Part shown: piece after piece, positions 35,158 through 43,921 of the stretch
Layout: the number at the start of each line of letters is the position of its first letter
Position numbering within the stretch: position 1 is the first letter of the stretch
DNA from: Streptomyces sp. NRRL F-6676
GTDB lineage: Bacteria > Actinomycetota > Actinomycetes > Streptomycetales > Streptomycetaceae
Direction: 5' to 3'
Assembly: GCF_000725625.1 (NCBI RefSeq)
Contig: NZ_JOHS01000021.1
Location: 1-64,000 of the forward strand
Length of the DNA stretch: 64,000 nt
The notes under the pieces: generated by a model
What the model was told of the DNA's origin: nothing
Database searches by the model: none
Seen by the model: only the letters and a program-made list of their open reading frames with translations
Program-made: the position numbers and the translations under genes

Positions 35158-36564
35158 TTATTGGGGTACTTGGGACGATGCCTCAATGAATTGCTTGATC
35201 TGCAACCTCAAAGTTTCCTGACTTTCAGGGGTGTCAACGTTTGATTCGCGGATCCTTACCCACGATGCTAGCGTTTTTGATTCGCGCGTCGATTCCGTGA
35301 GGTACTGCAGTGCCGCAGGTGAAAGTGGCGTATTTGACACGATCAGTACTGCCTGTAGGTCGTGTCTCTCAATCATCTCTGGGAGGTACTGAATGTCATC
35401 ATCTTCGACATTTTCGATGTATCTCTTCACCTCAAGTCCGATTTTTATTCTCGGATGTATGAAAGTGATGTCCGGGATGGGTGTCCGTGCCCCCATGTGA
35501 ATCTGTTTGTCAAGACTCAGTGTCTGCGCCTCGGGGAAAAGCTGACGAAGAATCAGCTCAATTGTGCGGTTATAAAAGCGGGGATGGTGATCTCGCTCGT
35601 TCTCTGTCGTTTGCAGATCGCTTACAGATCTTTTGTCTACCCGCATGTCGAATATTTCGTTGGCGTGTGCGAGTAGTTGACTAGGAGTGATCATATATAG
35701 TTGGGAGCCGGCTCTCTTGCGGAGCTCAACTGTTAGCTCAGGCCGAGGGCGTGCTGGTGCATGGTTAGACCCGGGGTGCCACCAGTCGGCCTTCACGTCA
35801 CCGGTTACCAATAGTACGTCGCTCCTGCGTTTCTCTGCTTCATCGAGAAGCTGAGCCCAGACCAGGTAATCGCCAGCAGCCTGTTTTGCGGGCTTGTCTT
35901 TGAAATCTTCATACCCTGGCGGTACGTGTCTGGCTGCTCGGGCTTCAGCCTCGCGAATCGCAGCCTTCAGTGCTTCGTCTGAGAACGGATCTCCGATTCG
36001 CCCACGCAACAATCCATCAAGTTCAAGAAGCACTGGATCGGTCTGTGTGGACGAAGCTCCCTTCAAGGCATCTCGTACTGCCTGTGCTTGGATGAAAGAC
36101 TTCAGCTCGGTTACTGCCTTATTGATCGAGGCCCTGCTGCGACGCTGGCGTTCTATGGCGTTGGCGTCGCTGGACAGGTGGACGTCTCTGAGCCATCGAT
36201 CCAACGCGTCCCCCATAGAGCGGTGTGCTTTGTCTAGTGCCGCACACGTGTCTCGCGCTTTTGTGCGATGGTGCCCTCGTACGGAAGGGAGGTCGCGATT
36301 TCGCCAGAATTCAGAAAGGACTTGATGTGGTATCCATAGGCGATCGCGAAGTCTCCTCAGGACGAGCAGGGTATCTCTCCTAGTGCGTTCGTTACTCCGG
36401 TACAAGTTCAGTAGGACGTTGGTGTCTAGCACCACAATTCCGGAATCAAAAAGGTTCTCATAATCCTCACGGAGTGGGGTCCTGTAGGCGTCATCACAAT
36501 CGAAGATTCCCCGTGAGGATAATTGGTTGGCGGTCTTAGTCATGTCTTGATTTTCGGCGGTCAA
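35158..36564 (-). CDS. PIN-domain plus PD-(D/E)XK fusion nuclease
   Basis: 468 residues. The N-terminal domain (about 40-265) is a PIN-like RNase fold of the DUF4935 kind: GIVVLDTNVLLNLYR (D47), LSEFW (E85), GDYLVW (D232) and LLVTGDVKADWW (D256, D260). The C-terminal domain (about 325-465) carries a restriction-type motif, PD at 364-365 and EVK at 378-380, followed by a beta strand ending VSNTP. I chose the TTG at 36564, which has GGGGAG five bases upstream; the ATG at 36543 has none. The gene is clearly richer in A+T than its neighbours and lies beside attR, which marks recent cargo. A defence or abortive-infection role is inference. Confidence 0.82.
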   Translation of the reverse strand: MTAENQDMTKTANQLSSRGIFDCDDAYRTPLREDYENLFDSGIVVLDTNVLLNLYRSNERTRRDTLLVLRRLRDRLWIPHQVLSEFWRNRDLPSVRGHHRTKARDTCAALDKAHRSMGDALDRWLRDVHLSSDANAIERQRRSRASINKAVTELKSFIQAQAVRDALKGASSTQTDPVLLELDGLLRGRIGDPFSDEALKAAIREAEARAARHVPPGYEDFKDKPAKQAAGDYLVWAQLLDEAEKRRSDVLLVTGDVKADWWHPGSNHAPARPRPELTVELRKRAGSQLYMITPSQLLAHANEIFDMRVDKRSVSDLQTTENERDHHPRFYNRTIELILRQLFPEAQTLSLDKQIHMGARTPIPDITFIHPRIKIGLEVKRYIENVEDDDIQYLPEMIERHDLQAVLIVSNTPLSPAALQYLTESTRESKTLASWVRIRESNVDTPESQETLRLQIKQFIEASSQVPQ

Positions 36565-36925
36565 TGTTGCTCCCCTGTCTCAGTGACGATGCGTTCGACG
36601 TATCGTGTGCACAGAGAAGTTTGGCACGCTTGCTTTCCTGGTGTCCGGGGATTCCGGACGAGTGCGGAAGCAGGCTGGGGCGTACGGGCGACGAGACTTG
36701 GCGGTACGGCGCGGCGTGGCGCGCGGGGGTAGCTGACGCCACGCTCCCGATGGCAAGGCTTGGAGATGTGTGTCCCGCATGGCGGCGATGGTCTCAATCC
36801 TGGTCTCAACGTCCTGCGGTTCCGCACCCGTCCGTTGCCGTCCAGTGAAGTCCACGAAGGGGCCTGAGCAGGCGCGGAGCGCGGTTGGTGACTGCCCCCG
36901 GACACCCCCGGACCAAGATCGGACA
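36565..36925. other. Gap between cargo nuclease and attR
   Basis: 361 bp without a supportable gene. On the minus strand a short frame near 36785-36845 (PQDVETRIETIAAM) faintly resembles the Thr/Glu-rich C-terminus of integrases such as the one at 20402, so it may be the tail end of a former element's integrase. Otherwise nothing is seen. Confidence 0.4.
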
Positions 36926-36969
36926 ACTTGTAATGCGTAGGTCGTCGGTTCGAATCCGACAGGGGGCTC
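36926..36969 (+). repeat. attR, 44-bp core
   Basis: Exact copy of 20313-20356. It carries only the 3' part of tRNA-Thr and no acceptor 5' strand, so it is not a functional tRNA gene. Confidence 0.95.
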
Positions 36970-37005
36970 GGTCGCACAGCAGTGGAGCGGATGCGAGGGC
37001 CCGGG

Positions 37006-37689
37006 TCAGTCGATCCGGGCCTTTCGCGTGGGCGTCGTCGTGCGGGTGCGGGGGTGGGTCAGGGGGCGGCAGGCCAGGCCGATCAGGACCGAGGTGAGGT
37101 GGCCGAGGTCGGTGACCGTGCGGCCGGTGGCCAGGGGGACGGCGAACGCGGTGAGCAGGACGGCGGCGTAGGCGTACCGCCAGGGGCGCGGCACGCGGTA
37201 CGTGAGGACGCCCAGGACGCCGGCGAGCGCGTAGCTGACGCCCGTGTCGAGGGTGTCGACGGCGGAGTGCGGGGCCGCGCCGAGGTGTATCGCCCACAGC
37301 AGGGCGCCCTCGCTGACGAGCGTGGCCAGGACGTGCGCCAGGGCGCACACGGTGAGCCAGCGCGGGGTGCCGAGCCAGTGCTCGGCGCGGGCGTGGAAGA
37401 GCGTGTAGAGGGCGGCGTACGGGAGCCAGTGGCCGTCGCCGGTCCACAGGGCGCTGGAGAGCAGCACGCGCAGGGGGTGCTCGGAGAGCTCGTGGAGGTT
37501 GGTGGAGCGGTGCCGCAGGAACTCGTGTGCGAACCCGGGGGACATGCGGTGCAGCGCGACGGTGGTCCCGAAGAGGGCGAGCAGCCACAGATACGTGCCG
37601 GGGGCGCGCCGTATGTACGTCCACAGGCGGGCGCCGCACCTGCGCGGCGCGCTCCACGCGCGCGTGGCCGTCGTCGCACGCTCACCCAT
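37006..37689 (-). CDS. Rhomboid-like membrane protein
   Basis: 227 residues with about six hydrophobic segments. The region TLDTGVSYALAGVLGVLTYR near residue 150 has a serine in the rhomboid position, and DLGHLTSVLIGL near residue 195 has the histidine. The strict GxSG motif is GVSY here, so protease activity is uncertain. The family is the actinobacterial rhomboid-like group. It is the first core gene right of the AICE, and divergent from the acetyltransferase gene. Confidence 0.8.
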   Translation of the reverse strand: MGERATTATRAWSAPRRCGARLWTYIRRAPGTYLWLLALFGTTVALHRMSPGFAHEFLRHRSTNLHELSEHPLRVLLSSALWTGDGHWLPYAALYTLFHARAEHWLGTPRWLTVCALAHVLATLVSEGALLWAIHLGAAPHSAVDTLDTGVSYALAGVLGVLTYRVPRPWRYAYAAVLLTAFAVPLATGRTVTDLGHLTSVLIGLACRPLTHPRTRTTTPTRKARID

Positions 37690-37742
37690 GACCTCAAGGG
37701 TCGCAGGGGGGCCGGTGGACCGCAGTGGGGCGTGCGCGGACC

Positions 37743-38264
37743 ATGTGTGACACTGCCCGGGTGATCCGTACCGCGACCCCCGACGACATCCCCGTGCTGC
37801 ACGCGATGATCCGCGAGCTGGCCGAGTACGAGAAGGCGGCCGACCAGGCGCGGGCGACCGAGGAGCAGCTGCGTGAGGCGCTCTTCGGGGAGCGCCCGGC
37901 GGCCTTCGCGCACCTCGCGGAGGCCGGCGGCGAGCCGGTCGGGTTCGCGCTGTGGTTCCTGAACTTCTCCACCTGGCGCGGTGTCCACGGCATCTACCTG
38001 GAGGACCTGTTCGTACGCCCGCACGCGCGCGGGGGCGGGCACGGCAGGGCGCTGCTGACCGAGCTGGCCCGGATCTGCGTGGCGCGCGGCTACGAGCGCC
38101 TGGAGTGGGCCGTACTGAACTGGAACGCCCCCTCGATCGCGTTCTACGAGGCGCTGGGCGCCCGTCCGCAGGACGAGTGGACGACGTTCCGGCTGACGGA
38201 CGGGGCGCTGGCGGCGCTCGGCGGGACGGACAGCGGGAGGACGGGCGCCGGGGCGGCGGACTGA
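37743..38264 (+). CDS. GNAT acetyltransferase, diamine/polyamine type
   Basis: 173 residues. The start MCDTARVIRTATPDDIPVLHAMIRELAEYE and the acetyl-CoA motif GIYLEDLFVRPHARGGGHGRALL (motif A, R/Q-x-x-G-x-G/A as RGGGHGRA) are followed by RLEWAVLNWNAPSIAFYEALGA. This pattern is that of spermidine/diamine N-acetyltransferases. It acetylates a small amine; substrate inferred from family only. The ATG at 37743 is preferred over one 18 bases upstream. Confidence 0.88.
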   Translation: MCDTARVIRTATPDDIPVLHAMIRELAEYEKAADQARATEEQLREALFGERPAAFAHLAEAGGEPVGFALWFLNFSTWRGVHGIYLEDLFVRPHARGGGHGRALLTELARICVARGYERLEWAVLNWNAPSIAFYEALGARPQDEWTTFRLTDGALAALGGTDSGRTGAGAAD

Positions 38265-38272
38265 CTCGCGGG

Positions 38273-39766
38273 TCAGCGGACCGACTCGGGGACCGGGGTC
38301 TCGGCGGGGGTGGTGTGCTTGGGCGCCCGGGCGGTGACCATGAGGCCGGCGACCACGGCGGCCAGCAGGAACACGGCCGCCGCCCACCACAGGGCGGTCG
38401 TGTAGCCGTGCACGACGCCCTCGCGGACGACCAGGTTCCGGCGGGCCGGGCCGGTCAGGTGGGCCGCGATGTACGCACTCGCGCTGCTCGTCGCGATCGT
38501 GTTGAGCAGGGCGGTGCCGATGGAGCCGCCGACCTGCTGCGAGGTGTTGACGGTGGCCGAGGTGACGCCCGAGTCGCGGGCGGCGACCCCGGCGGTGGCG
38601 GTGGAGAAGACCGGCATGAACGTCAGCCCCATGCCGAGGCCCATCAGCAGCAGCGGGGCCAGGATCTCGGTGGTGTACGAGGAGTGCACGGTCATCCGGG
38701 TGAGGATCACCATGGCGATCGCCGACAGGAGCATGCCCGGCACCATGAGGGCGCGCGGCGGCACGTGGTGCAGCAGCCGGGCGGAGATCTGCGTCGAGCC
38801 CACGATGATCGCCACGGTGAGCGGCAGGAAGGCGAGGCCCGCGCGGACCGGCGAGTAGCCGAGGATGACCTGGAGGTAGTAGGTCATGAACAGGAACATG
38901 CCGAACATGCCGATGACGGCCAGGGCCATGGTCAGGAAGCAGCCGGCCCGGTCGCGGTCGCGGATGATGTGCAGCGGCAGCAGCGGGTCGGGGGCCCTGG
39001 TCTGCCACCACACGAACGTGGCGAGCAGCGCGGCGGCCACCGCGAACAGGGCGAGCACGAACGGGTCGGTCCAGCCGCGTGGCTGGGCCTCGCTGAAGCC
39101 GTAGACGAGGGCGACGAGGCCGCCGCAGCCGAGCAGGACGCCGGGCACGTCGAGGCGGGCGTCGCCGCGGCGCGGACGGTCGTGCAGAAGGGCGAGCCCG
39201 CCGAGGACGGCGACGGCGGCGATCGGGATGTTGACGTACAGGCACCAGCGCCAGTTCAGGTACTCGGTGAGCAACCCGCCCGCGATGAAGCCGATCGCCG
39301 AGCCGCTGCCGGCCAGGGCGCCGTAGATGCCGAAGGCCTTTCCGCGTTCCCTGGGATCGGAGAACGTGGTGGTGAGCAGGCTGAGCGCGGACGGGGCGAG
39401 GACGGCGGCGAAGACGCCTTGCAGGGCGCGGGCGCCGAACAGCATGCCGGAGCCGGACGCGGCGCCGCCGAGCGCGGAGGCGACGGCGAAGCCGGCCAGG
39501 CCGACGAGGAAGGTGCGTTTGCGGCCGACGAGGTCGGCGATCCGTCCGCCGAGCAGCAGCAGACCGCCGAAGGCCAGCGTGTAGGCGGTGATCACCCACT
39601 GCCGGTTGGCGTCGGACATGTGCAGGGCGTGCTGCGCGGAGGGCAGGGCGATGTTCACGATCGTCGCGTCCAGAACCACCATCAGCTGGGCCAGCGCGAT
39701 GATCACGAGGACCCACCAGCGGCGGGGATCGGTCTCCGTTGATTCGCCCATTCGGGTGGCACTCAT
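38273..39766 (-). CDS. MFS drug-efflux transporter, EmrB/QacA (DHA2) type
   Basis: About 497 residues with 14 hydrophobic segments. Family motifs are LDATIVNIALPSAQHAL in the first helix and GGRIADLVGRKRTFLVG in loop 2/3, with ALQGVFAAVLAPSALSLL after it. It exports drugs or metabolites with proton uptake. The ATG at 39766 (MSATRMGESTET) is assumed; one at 39802 with an adjacent GGAG is also possible. It converges on the acetyltransferase gene with an 8-bp gap. No TetR-type regulator is adjacent. Confidence 0.88.
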   Translation of the reverse strand: MSATRMGESTETDPRRWWVLVIIALAQLMVVLDATIVNIALPSAQHALHMSDANRQWVITAYTLAFGGLLLLGGRIADLVGRKRTFLVGLAGFAVASALGGAASGSGMLFGARALQGVFAAVLAPSALSLLTTTFSDPRERGKAFGIYGALAGSGSAIGFIAGGLLTEYLNWRWCLYVNIPIAAVAVLGGLALLHDRPRRGDARLDVPGVLLGCGGLVALVYGFSEAQPRGWTDPFVLALFAVAAALLATFVWWQTRAPDPLLPLHIIRDRDRAGCFLTMALAVIGMFGMFLFMTYYLQVILGYSPVRAGLAFLPLTVAIIVGSTQISARLLHHVPPRALMVPGMLLSAIAMVILTRMTVHSSYTTEILAPLLLMGLGMGLTFMPVFSTATAGVAARDSGVTSATVNTSQQVGGSIGTALLNTIATSSASAYIAAHLTGPARRNLVVREGVVHGYTTALWWAAAVFLLAAVVAGLMVTARAPKHTTPAETPVPESVR

Positions 39767-39943
39767 GGGGTTCAGAACATCACGAATACGGTCATATCGC
39801 ATCTCCGCTGGTGGGTCCGGCCCGGCTGGGGGCCGGGGCGTTGTCAGTGGGGTGGTGCAGCATGAGGGCGTGGTGGACGAGGGCGCGGTGAGGGCGGCGG
39901 CGGGAGTGTCGGACGCGGTACGAGTGCGGGGAGGTGAGAGCCG

Positions 39944-40615
39944 GTGAAGAAGGCGCGGGTGGTCGCGGCGGCGCGGCGGCCGGAGGTGCGGCTGCCTCCG
40001 CTGGAGCCGTACGGGGGCGGGCCGCTGGAACCGGAGGGGGACTACGACGGGCTGGAGTTCGCGGACGCCGACCTGGCCGCGCAGGACGGCAGGGGCTCCC
40101 GGTTCATGGACTGCGCGCTGACGGGCTGCGCCCTGGACGAGACGCGGCTGGCGCACGCGCGGGTGTACGACAGCCGGCTGACCGGCATACGCGGGGTGGG
40201 GACGAACCTGGCGGACGCCACCCTGCGGGACGTGGAGCTGGTGGACGCGCGGCTGGGCGGGACGCAGCTGCACGGGGCGGTACTGGAGCGGGTGCTGATA
40301 CGCGGCGGCAAGATCGACTACCTGAACCTGCGGGCGGCCCGGCTCCGGGACGTCGTCTTCGAGGGCTGTGTCCTGGTCGAGCCGGACTTCGCGGGGGCGC
40401 GGCTGGAGCGGGTCGAGTTCGTGGACTGCGTGCTGAAGGAGGCGGACTTCGGCGCGGCGCAGTTGAAGGACGTCGACCTGCGCCGGGCGGCCGAGCTGGG
40501 CATCGCCCGGGGGGTGGAGCGGCTGGCGGGAGCCGTGATCAGCCCGGCCCAGCTGATGGATCTGGCGCCGGTACTCGCGGCGGAACTGGGGGTGAAGGTG
40601 GCGGCGGTGGACTGA
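39944..40615 (+). CDS. Pentapeptide-repeat protein
   Basis: 223 residues, GTG start at 39944 after GGGGAGGTGAGAG. Residues ~35-185 are A(D/N)Lxx-type repeats: LEFADADLAAQD, CALTGCALDETRLAHARVYDSRLTG, LADATLRDVELVDARLGGTQLHG, CVLVEPDFAGARLERVEF. They form a right-handed quadrilateral beta-helix. Some such proteins mimic DNA and protect gyrase, but no Qnr-specific loop is seen, so the role is open. A 40-bp piece of this gene is repeated exactly at 41609-41648 in the repeat field to the right. Confidence 0.92.
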   Translation: MKKARVVAAARRPEVRLPPLEPYGGGPLEPEGDYDGLEFADADLAAQDGRGSRFMDCALTGCALDETRLAHARVYDSRLTGIRGVGTNLADATLRDVELVDARLGGTQLHGAVLERVLIRGGKIDYLNLRAARLRDVVFEGCVLVEPDFAGARLERVEFVDCVLKEADFGAAQLKDVDLRRAAELGIARGVERLAGAVISPAQLMDLAPVLAAELGVKVAAVD

Positions 40616-40631
40616 GGCGGGAGGTGGGCCG

Positions 40632-41132
40632 TCAGGCGACGCGGGGGAAGCGGGCCTCCAGGGTCCAGATCGCCGGGTTGTCGCGGAGCGGCTCGTGCAG
40701 GTCGGTCAGGTCGGCGAGCAGGTCGTGCAGGAAGTCGCGGGCCTCGCGGCGCAGTTCGGTGAACTGGAAGGTGAGCGGGTCCTCGTCGCCGGGCATCCAG
40801 TCGGCCTCGATGTCCACCCAGCCGAAGCGGCGCTCGAAGAGCATGCGGTCGGTGGACTCGGTGAAGTCGATCTCGGCCTGCTGCCGGCGGGCGGACCGGC
40901 TGCCGAGGGGGTCCCGGTCGAGATGCTCGACGATGTCGCACAGGGCCCAGGCGAAGTCGAGCACGGGCACCCATCCCCAGGCTGTGGACACCTCCCGGTC
41001 CGACCGGGTGTCGGCGAGATAGACGTCACCACAGAAGAGATCGTGCCGCAGGGCATGGACGTCGGCGCGGCGGTAGTCCATCTGCGGCGGATCCGGAAAA
41101 CGGGTGGAAAGGGCGTAGCCGATGTCGAGCAC
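40632..41132 (-). CDS. Conserved hypothetical protein
   Basis: 166 residues, MLDIGYALSTRFPDPPQMDY, rich in Trp and acidic residues, with YLADTRSDREVSTAWGWVPVLDFAWALCDIVEHLD and PLTFQFTELRREARDFLHDLLADL. Alpha/beta and soluble, no signal peptide. I recall similar Streptomyces proteins without known function. Convergent with the pentapeptide gene, gap 16 bp. Confidence 0.72.
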   Translation of the reverse strand: MLDIGYALSTRFPDPPQMDYRRADVHALRHDLFCGDVYLADTRSDREVSTAWGWVPVLDFAWALCDIVEHLDRDPLGSRSARRQQAEIDFTESTDRMLFERRFGWVDIEADWMPGDEDPLTFQFTELRREARDFLHDLLADLTDLHEPLRDNPAIWTLEARFPRVA

Positions 41133-42370
41133 GGCCTGATGGTGTCACGGCACGACGGGGGGCCGTTGGTGGGGGAGGCGGCCGGGGCTGGGGGCGCGGC
41201 CGGTCCCGTCCCGGCCGGCGGCGACCGGATCTCGGCCGTCGCCGGCTGGACCTCCCGGCCGCCGGCGCGCGCGACGCGGCCCGCACGGCGGAGCCGTAGC
41301 CTGCGGCGGGACTTCCCGGCACGAGGGCCGTCTGCGCCGCGCGGCGGCGGCCGTCGTCGGCTGGGCCTCCCGGCCGTCGGCGCGCGCGGCTACGGTCCCG
41401 CACGGCGGAGCCGTAGCTGCGGCGGAGCTTCCCGGCACGAGGGCCGTCTGCGCCGCGCGGCGGAGGCCCTCGGCGGCGGGGCCTGGACGCCCCCACGCAC
41501 GGTGGAGCTTCCGCCTGTGGGCGGACGTCCGCGTGCGACCGGACCTTCGGGCGGTGGAGGCTGCCGCCGTCGGCCGGGGCCGGGCGCCGCTCGCGGCAGA
41601 ACCGGCGCCTGGTGGACGCGCGGCTGGGCGGGACGCAGCTGCACGGGGTGGGACTTCCGCGCGGGGGAGACGGCCGGCCGTCAGCGACCGGATCTGTCCG
41701 GATACGGCCGTCACGGCCGTCACGGCCGTCACCGGTCGTATCCGGACGCCTCCTGCGCCCGGCGGAGTTTCCCGCCGGGGTGCCCCGTCCGGGGCGGAAC
41801 CCTCGTTCGGCGGAGTTCCTTCGTGCGGCGGGACTTCCGGGCGCGACAGGGCCCACGCCCGGGAGATGCGGCTGCCGTCGGTTGTCACCGGACGCCTCCT
41901 GCGTCCGGCGGGGTTCCCCGTCGGGGGGGACCCCGTTCGGCGGTGCTCCTTCGTGTGGCGGGGCTTCCGGGCGCGATGGGACCCACGCCCGGGAGATGCG
42001 GCTGCCACCGGCCGCCGCCACCGGCCGCATCCGAACGCGCCCCCGTGCGCGGGGCCGCCCCGGAGCTGCCTCCGGGGCCGATCACGCCGTGCCTCGGACG
42101 CCCCCGTGCGCGAGGCGGCCGCCCGCAGGGTGCTGGTCAAGCAGGCCCCGGACTGCGGACGCCCCCGTGCGCGAGGCGGCCGCCCCGGGGGAGCGGGCGA
42201 CGTTGGCCCGGGTTGAGGCCGGACGCCCCGGCGCGAGGCGGCCCCTCGCGAGGGCGCGCCTCCGCGCGAGGCGCGTACCGCGCACCCGCGCGCGGCGAAG
42301 CCCCCGCGGTGACGGCTCGGTGCGGCGGGGGCTTCGGGGTGGTGCGGTGGGGCTTCGGCGGTGGTGGAGG
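41133..42370. repeat. Degenerate repeat field, probably decayed pentapeptide-repeat genes
   Basis: About 1.2 kb of GC-rich imperfect repeats with no intact gene. A 115-bp unit occurs at 41233 and 41348. A second unit of 146 bp occurs at 41744 and 41890 with partial copies after it. A 40-bp stretch at 41609-41648 is identical to 40238-40277 in the pentapeptide gene. Several frames give RRSF, VRRDF or SAEF patterns like frameshifted pentapeptide repeats. The whole looks like an amplified and decayed relative of the neighbouring gene. Confidence 0.7.
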
Positions 42371-42946
42371 TCAGACGTTGACGCCGAAGTCCTGGGCGAT
42401 GCCGGTCAGGCCCGAGGCGTAGCCCTGGCCGACCGCGCGGAACTTCCACTCCGCGCCGTTGCGGTACAGCTCGCCGAAGACCATGGCCGTCTCCGTGGCC
42501 GCGTCCTCCGACAGGTCGTAGCGGGCGATCTCCGCGCCGCCGGCCTGGTTGACGATGCGGATGTACGCGTTGCGGACCTGCCCGAAGTTCTGCGAGCGGG
42601 ACTCGGCGTCGTAGATGGAGACGGGGAAGACGATCTTGTCGACGTCGGCCGGGAGCCCCGCCAGGTTGACGTTGATCGCCTCGTCGTCGCCGGCGCCCTC
42701 GCCCGTGCGGTTGTCGCCGGTGTGGACGATGGTCTGGTCCGGCGTCTGCTTGTTGTTGAAGAAGACGAAGTGCTGGTCGGAGTAGACCTTGCCCTGGGGG
42801 TTGACCGCGATGGCGGAGGCGTCGAGGTCGAAGTCCGTGCCGGTGGTGGTGCGGACGTCCCAGCCGAGGCCCACGGTGACGGCGGTCAGGCCCGGAGCCT
42901 CCTTGGTGAGCGAGACGTTGCCACCCTTGGACAGGCTTACAGCCAT
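42371..42946 (-). CDS. terD: TerD-family stress protein
   Basis: 191 residues from the ATG at 42946 ([19 protein letters not shown]). TerD signatures are [23 protein letters not shown] (with the calcium-binding DxDxDxS-like loop) and [21 protein letters not shown] (second calcium site). It is a cytoplasmic calcium-binding protein linked to tellurite resistance, stress and development in Streptomyces. The ribosome site lies just upstream of MAVSL; earlier in-frame starts lack one. Standing alone here, no terA or terC neighbour. Confidence 0.94.
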   Translation of the reverse strand: MAVSLSKGGNVSLTKEAPGLTAVTVGLGWDVRTTTGTDFDLDASAIAVNPQGKVYSDQHFVFFNNKQTPDQTIVHTGDNRTGEGAGDDEAINVNLAGLPADVDKIVFPVSIYDAESRSQNFGQVRNAYIRIVNQAGGAEIARYDLSEDAATETAMVFGELYRNGAEWKFRAVGQGYASGLTGIAQDFGVNV

Positions 42947-43146
42947 TGTTGGGAGTCCCTTCGCTTGGTTCGTTCCCATACGTGTGGGCCGCGGTGCGGC
43001 TAACCCATTGAACGCGGTGGGGGGCCCGGATGGTTCCGGGCGCTTTACCTTTTTTACCCGAGAGGGGGGCGCGCCCGAGAGGTCGGGTGGCCGGGGCCCC
43101 GAAAACCTGGTGACGTACCCCCGCCCCGACCGGGAACATGGAGGGC

Positions 43147-43575
43147 ATGTCCGGTCCCTATGTCGTGCGTGGTTCCGTCGTGCTGCCCGAGAGCGAGCTC
43201 GTGTGGAGGTTCTCGCGATCCTCGGGGCCCGGTGGGCAGCACGTCAACACCACCGACACCCAGGTCGAGGTGCGGTTCGACGTGGCCCGGACCGAGGCGC
43301 TGCCCGAGGTGTGGAAGCGGCGTGCGCTGGAGCGGCTGGCCGGGCGGCTGGTCGACGGGGTGCTCAGCGTGCGCGCCTCCGAGCACCGTTCGCAATGGCG
43401 CAATCGCGAGGCGGCCGCCGTGCGTCTCGCCTCGCTGCTCGCCGAGGCGACCGCGCCCCCGCCCAAGCCGCGCAGAGCGACGCGGATTCCGCGCGGAATC
43501 AACGAACGACGGCTGCGCGAGAAGAAGCAGCGTGCCGAGACCAAGCGGGGGCGTTCCGGCCGCGGCTGGCAGTGA
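43147..43575 (+). CDS. arfB: Peptidyl-tRNA hydrolase ArfB (ribosome rescue)
   Basis: 142 residues. The catalytic GGQ is in [23 protein letters not shown] near residue 28, and the C-terminal tail is basic ([35 protein letters not shown]), the ArfB form that enters the empty mRNA channel of stalled ribosomes. It frees peptides from ribosomes lacking a stop codon, in parallel with tmRNA. The start is [13 protein letters not shown] at 43147. Monocistronic; tandem repeats begin about 30 bp after the stop. Confidence 0.93.
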   Translation: MSGPYVVRGSVVLPESELVWRFSRSSGPGGQHVNTTDTQVEVRFDVARTEALPEVWKRRALERLAGRLVDGVLSVRASEHRSQWRNREAAAVRLASLLAEATAPPPKPRRATRIPRGINERRLREKKQRAETKRGRSGRGWQ

Positions 43576-43603
43576 ATTACCGCACCCCGTCCGTGAATTC
43601 ACC

Positions 43604-43719
43604 GGGTGCGAATGCAACGCCCCCCGGTCGTCGGGTGCGAATGCAACGCTCCCCTGTCGCCGGGTGTGAATGTGACGCCCCCCGGTCGTCGGGTGTGAAT
43701 GCGACGCCCCCCGCGTCAT
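43604..43719. repeat. Four tandem copies of a 29-bp unit
   Basis: Unit GGGTGCGAATGCAACGCCCC plus CCGGTCGTC, with copies at 43604, 43633, 43662 and 43691 that differ at a few positions. There are no spacers between units, so this is not a CRISPR array. Confidence 0.93.
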
Positions 43720-43789
43720 CACACTCCGGGTCATCACACTCCGGGTCATCACAACTCGCGTCATCACACTTCGCGTCGTCCCACTCCGG
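43715..43789. repeat. Five tandem copies of a 15-bp unit
   Basis: Unit GTCATCACACTCCGG at 43715, 43730, 43745, 43760 and 43775, the last three diverged. It follows directly on the 29-bp array. A short CCCGTTGCCGTCCCA repeat comes next, near 43846. Confidence 0.9.
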
Positions 43790-43921
43790 TTCGTTCCACC
43801 GGGCCGTCCTCCCGGGCGTCCCCCTCGCGCCGGCAACCCGTTGCCGTCCCACCCGTTGCCGTCCCACCAGTTGTCCGTCTCTCCGTTGTCCCCCTGTCCG
43901 CCCGCCCCCTGTCCCCCACCC

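Larger units (their letters stand above)
20313..36969. mobile_element. Integrative and conjugative element (AICE), 16.7 kb, in tRNA-Thr
   Basis: Bounded by a perfect 44-bp direct repeat (20313-20356 and 36926-36969) made of the 3' end of tRNA-Thr. It carries all AICE modules: tyrosine integrase next to the intact tRNA, excisionase, primase-polymerase plus helicase-like Rep with iterons, an FtsK-like TraB with Spd-like membrane proteins, and a GntR regulator. This organisation is that of pSAM2-like elements, which excise, replicate as plasmids and move as double-stranded DNA. Cargo genes lie between the regulator and the right end. No gene is visibly broken, so it may still be active. Confidence 0.95.

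Noticed and set aside
36926..36969. Second tRNA-Thr gene
   Set aside because: Only the 3' part is present; it lacks the D-arm and 5' acceptor strand and is the attR copy.
37083..39716. Very long minus-strand reading frame over the rhomboid and MFS genes
   Set aside because: It is an out-of-frame shadow caused by high GC; it reads through the real MFS, acetyltransferase and rhomboid genes and has Arg/Ala/Pro-rich nonsense composition.
43604..43719. 29-bp repeats as a CRISPR array
   Set aside because: The units abut with no spacers and diverge gradually, as in a simple tandem repeat.
43577..43867. Minus-strand frame with repeated CDDxx motifs
   Set aside because: It is only the translation of the tandem repeats; no ribosome site and no codon bias.
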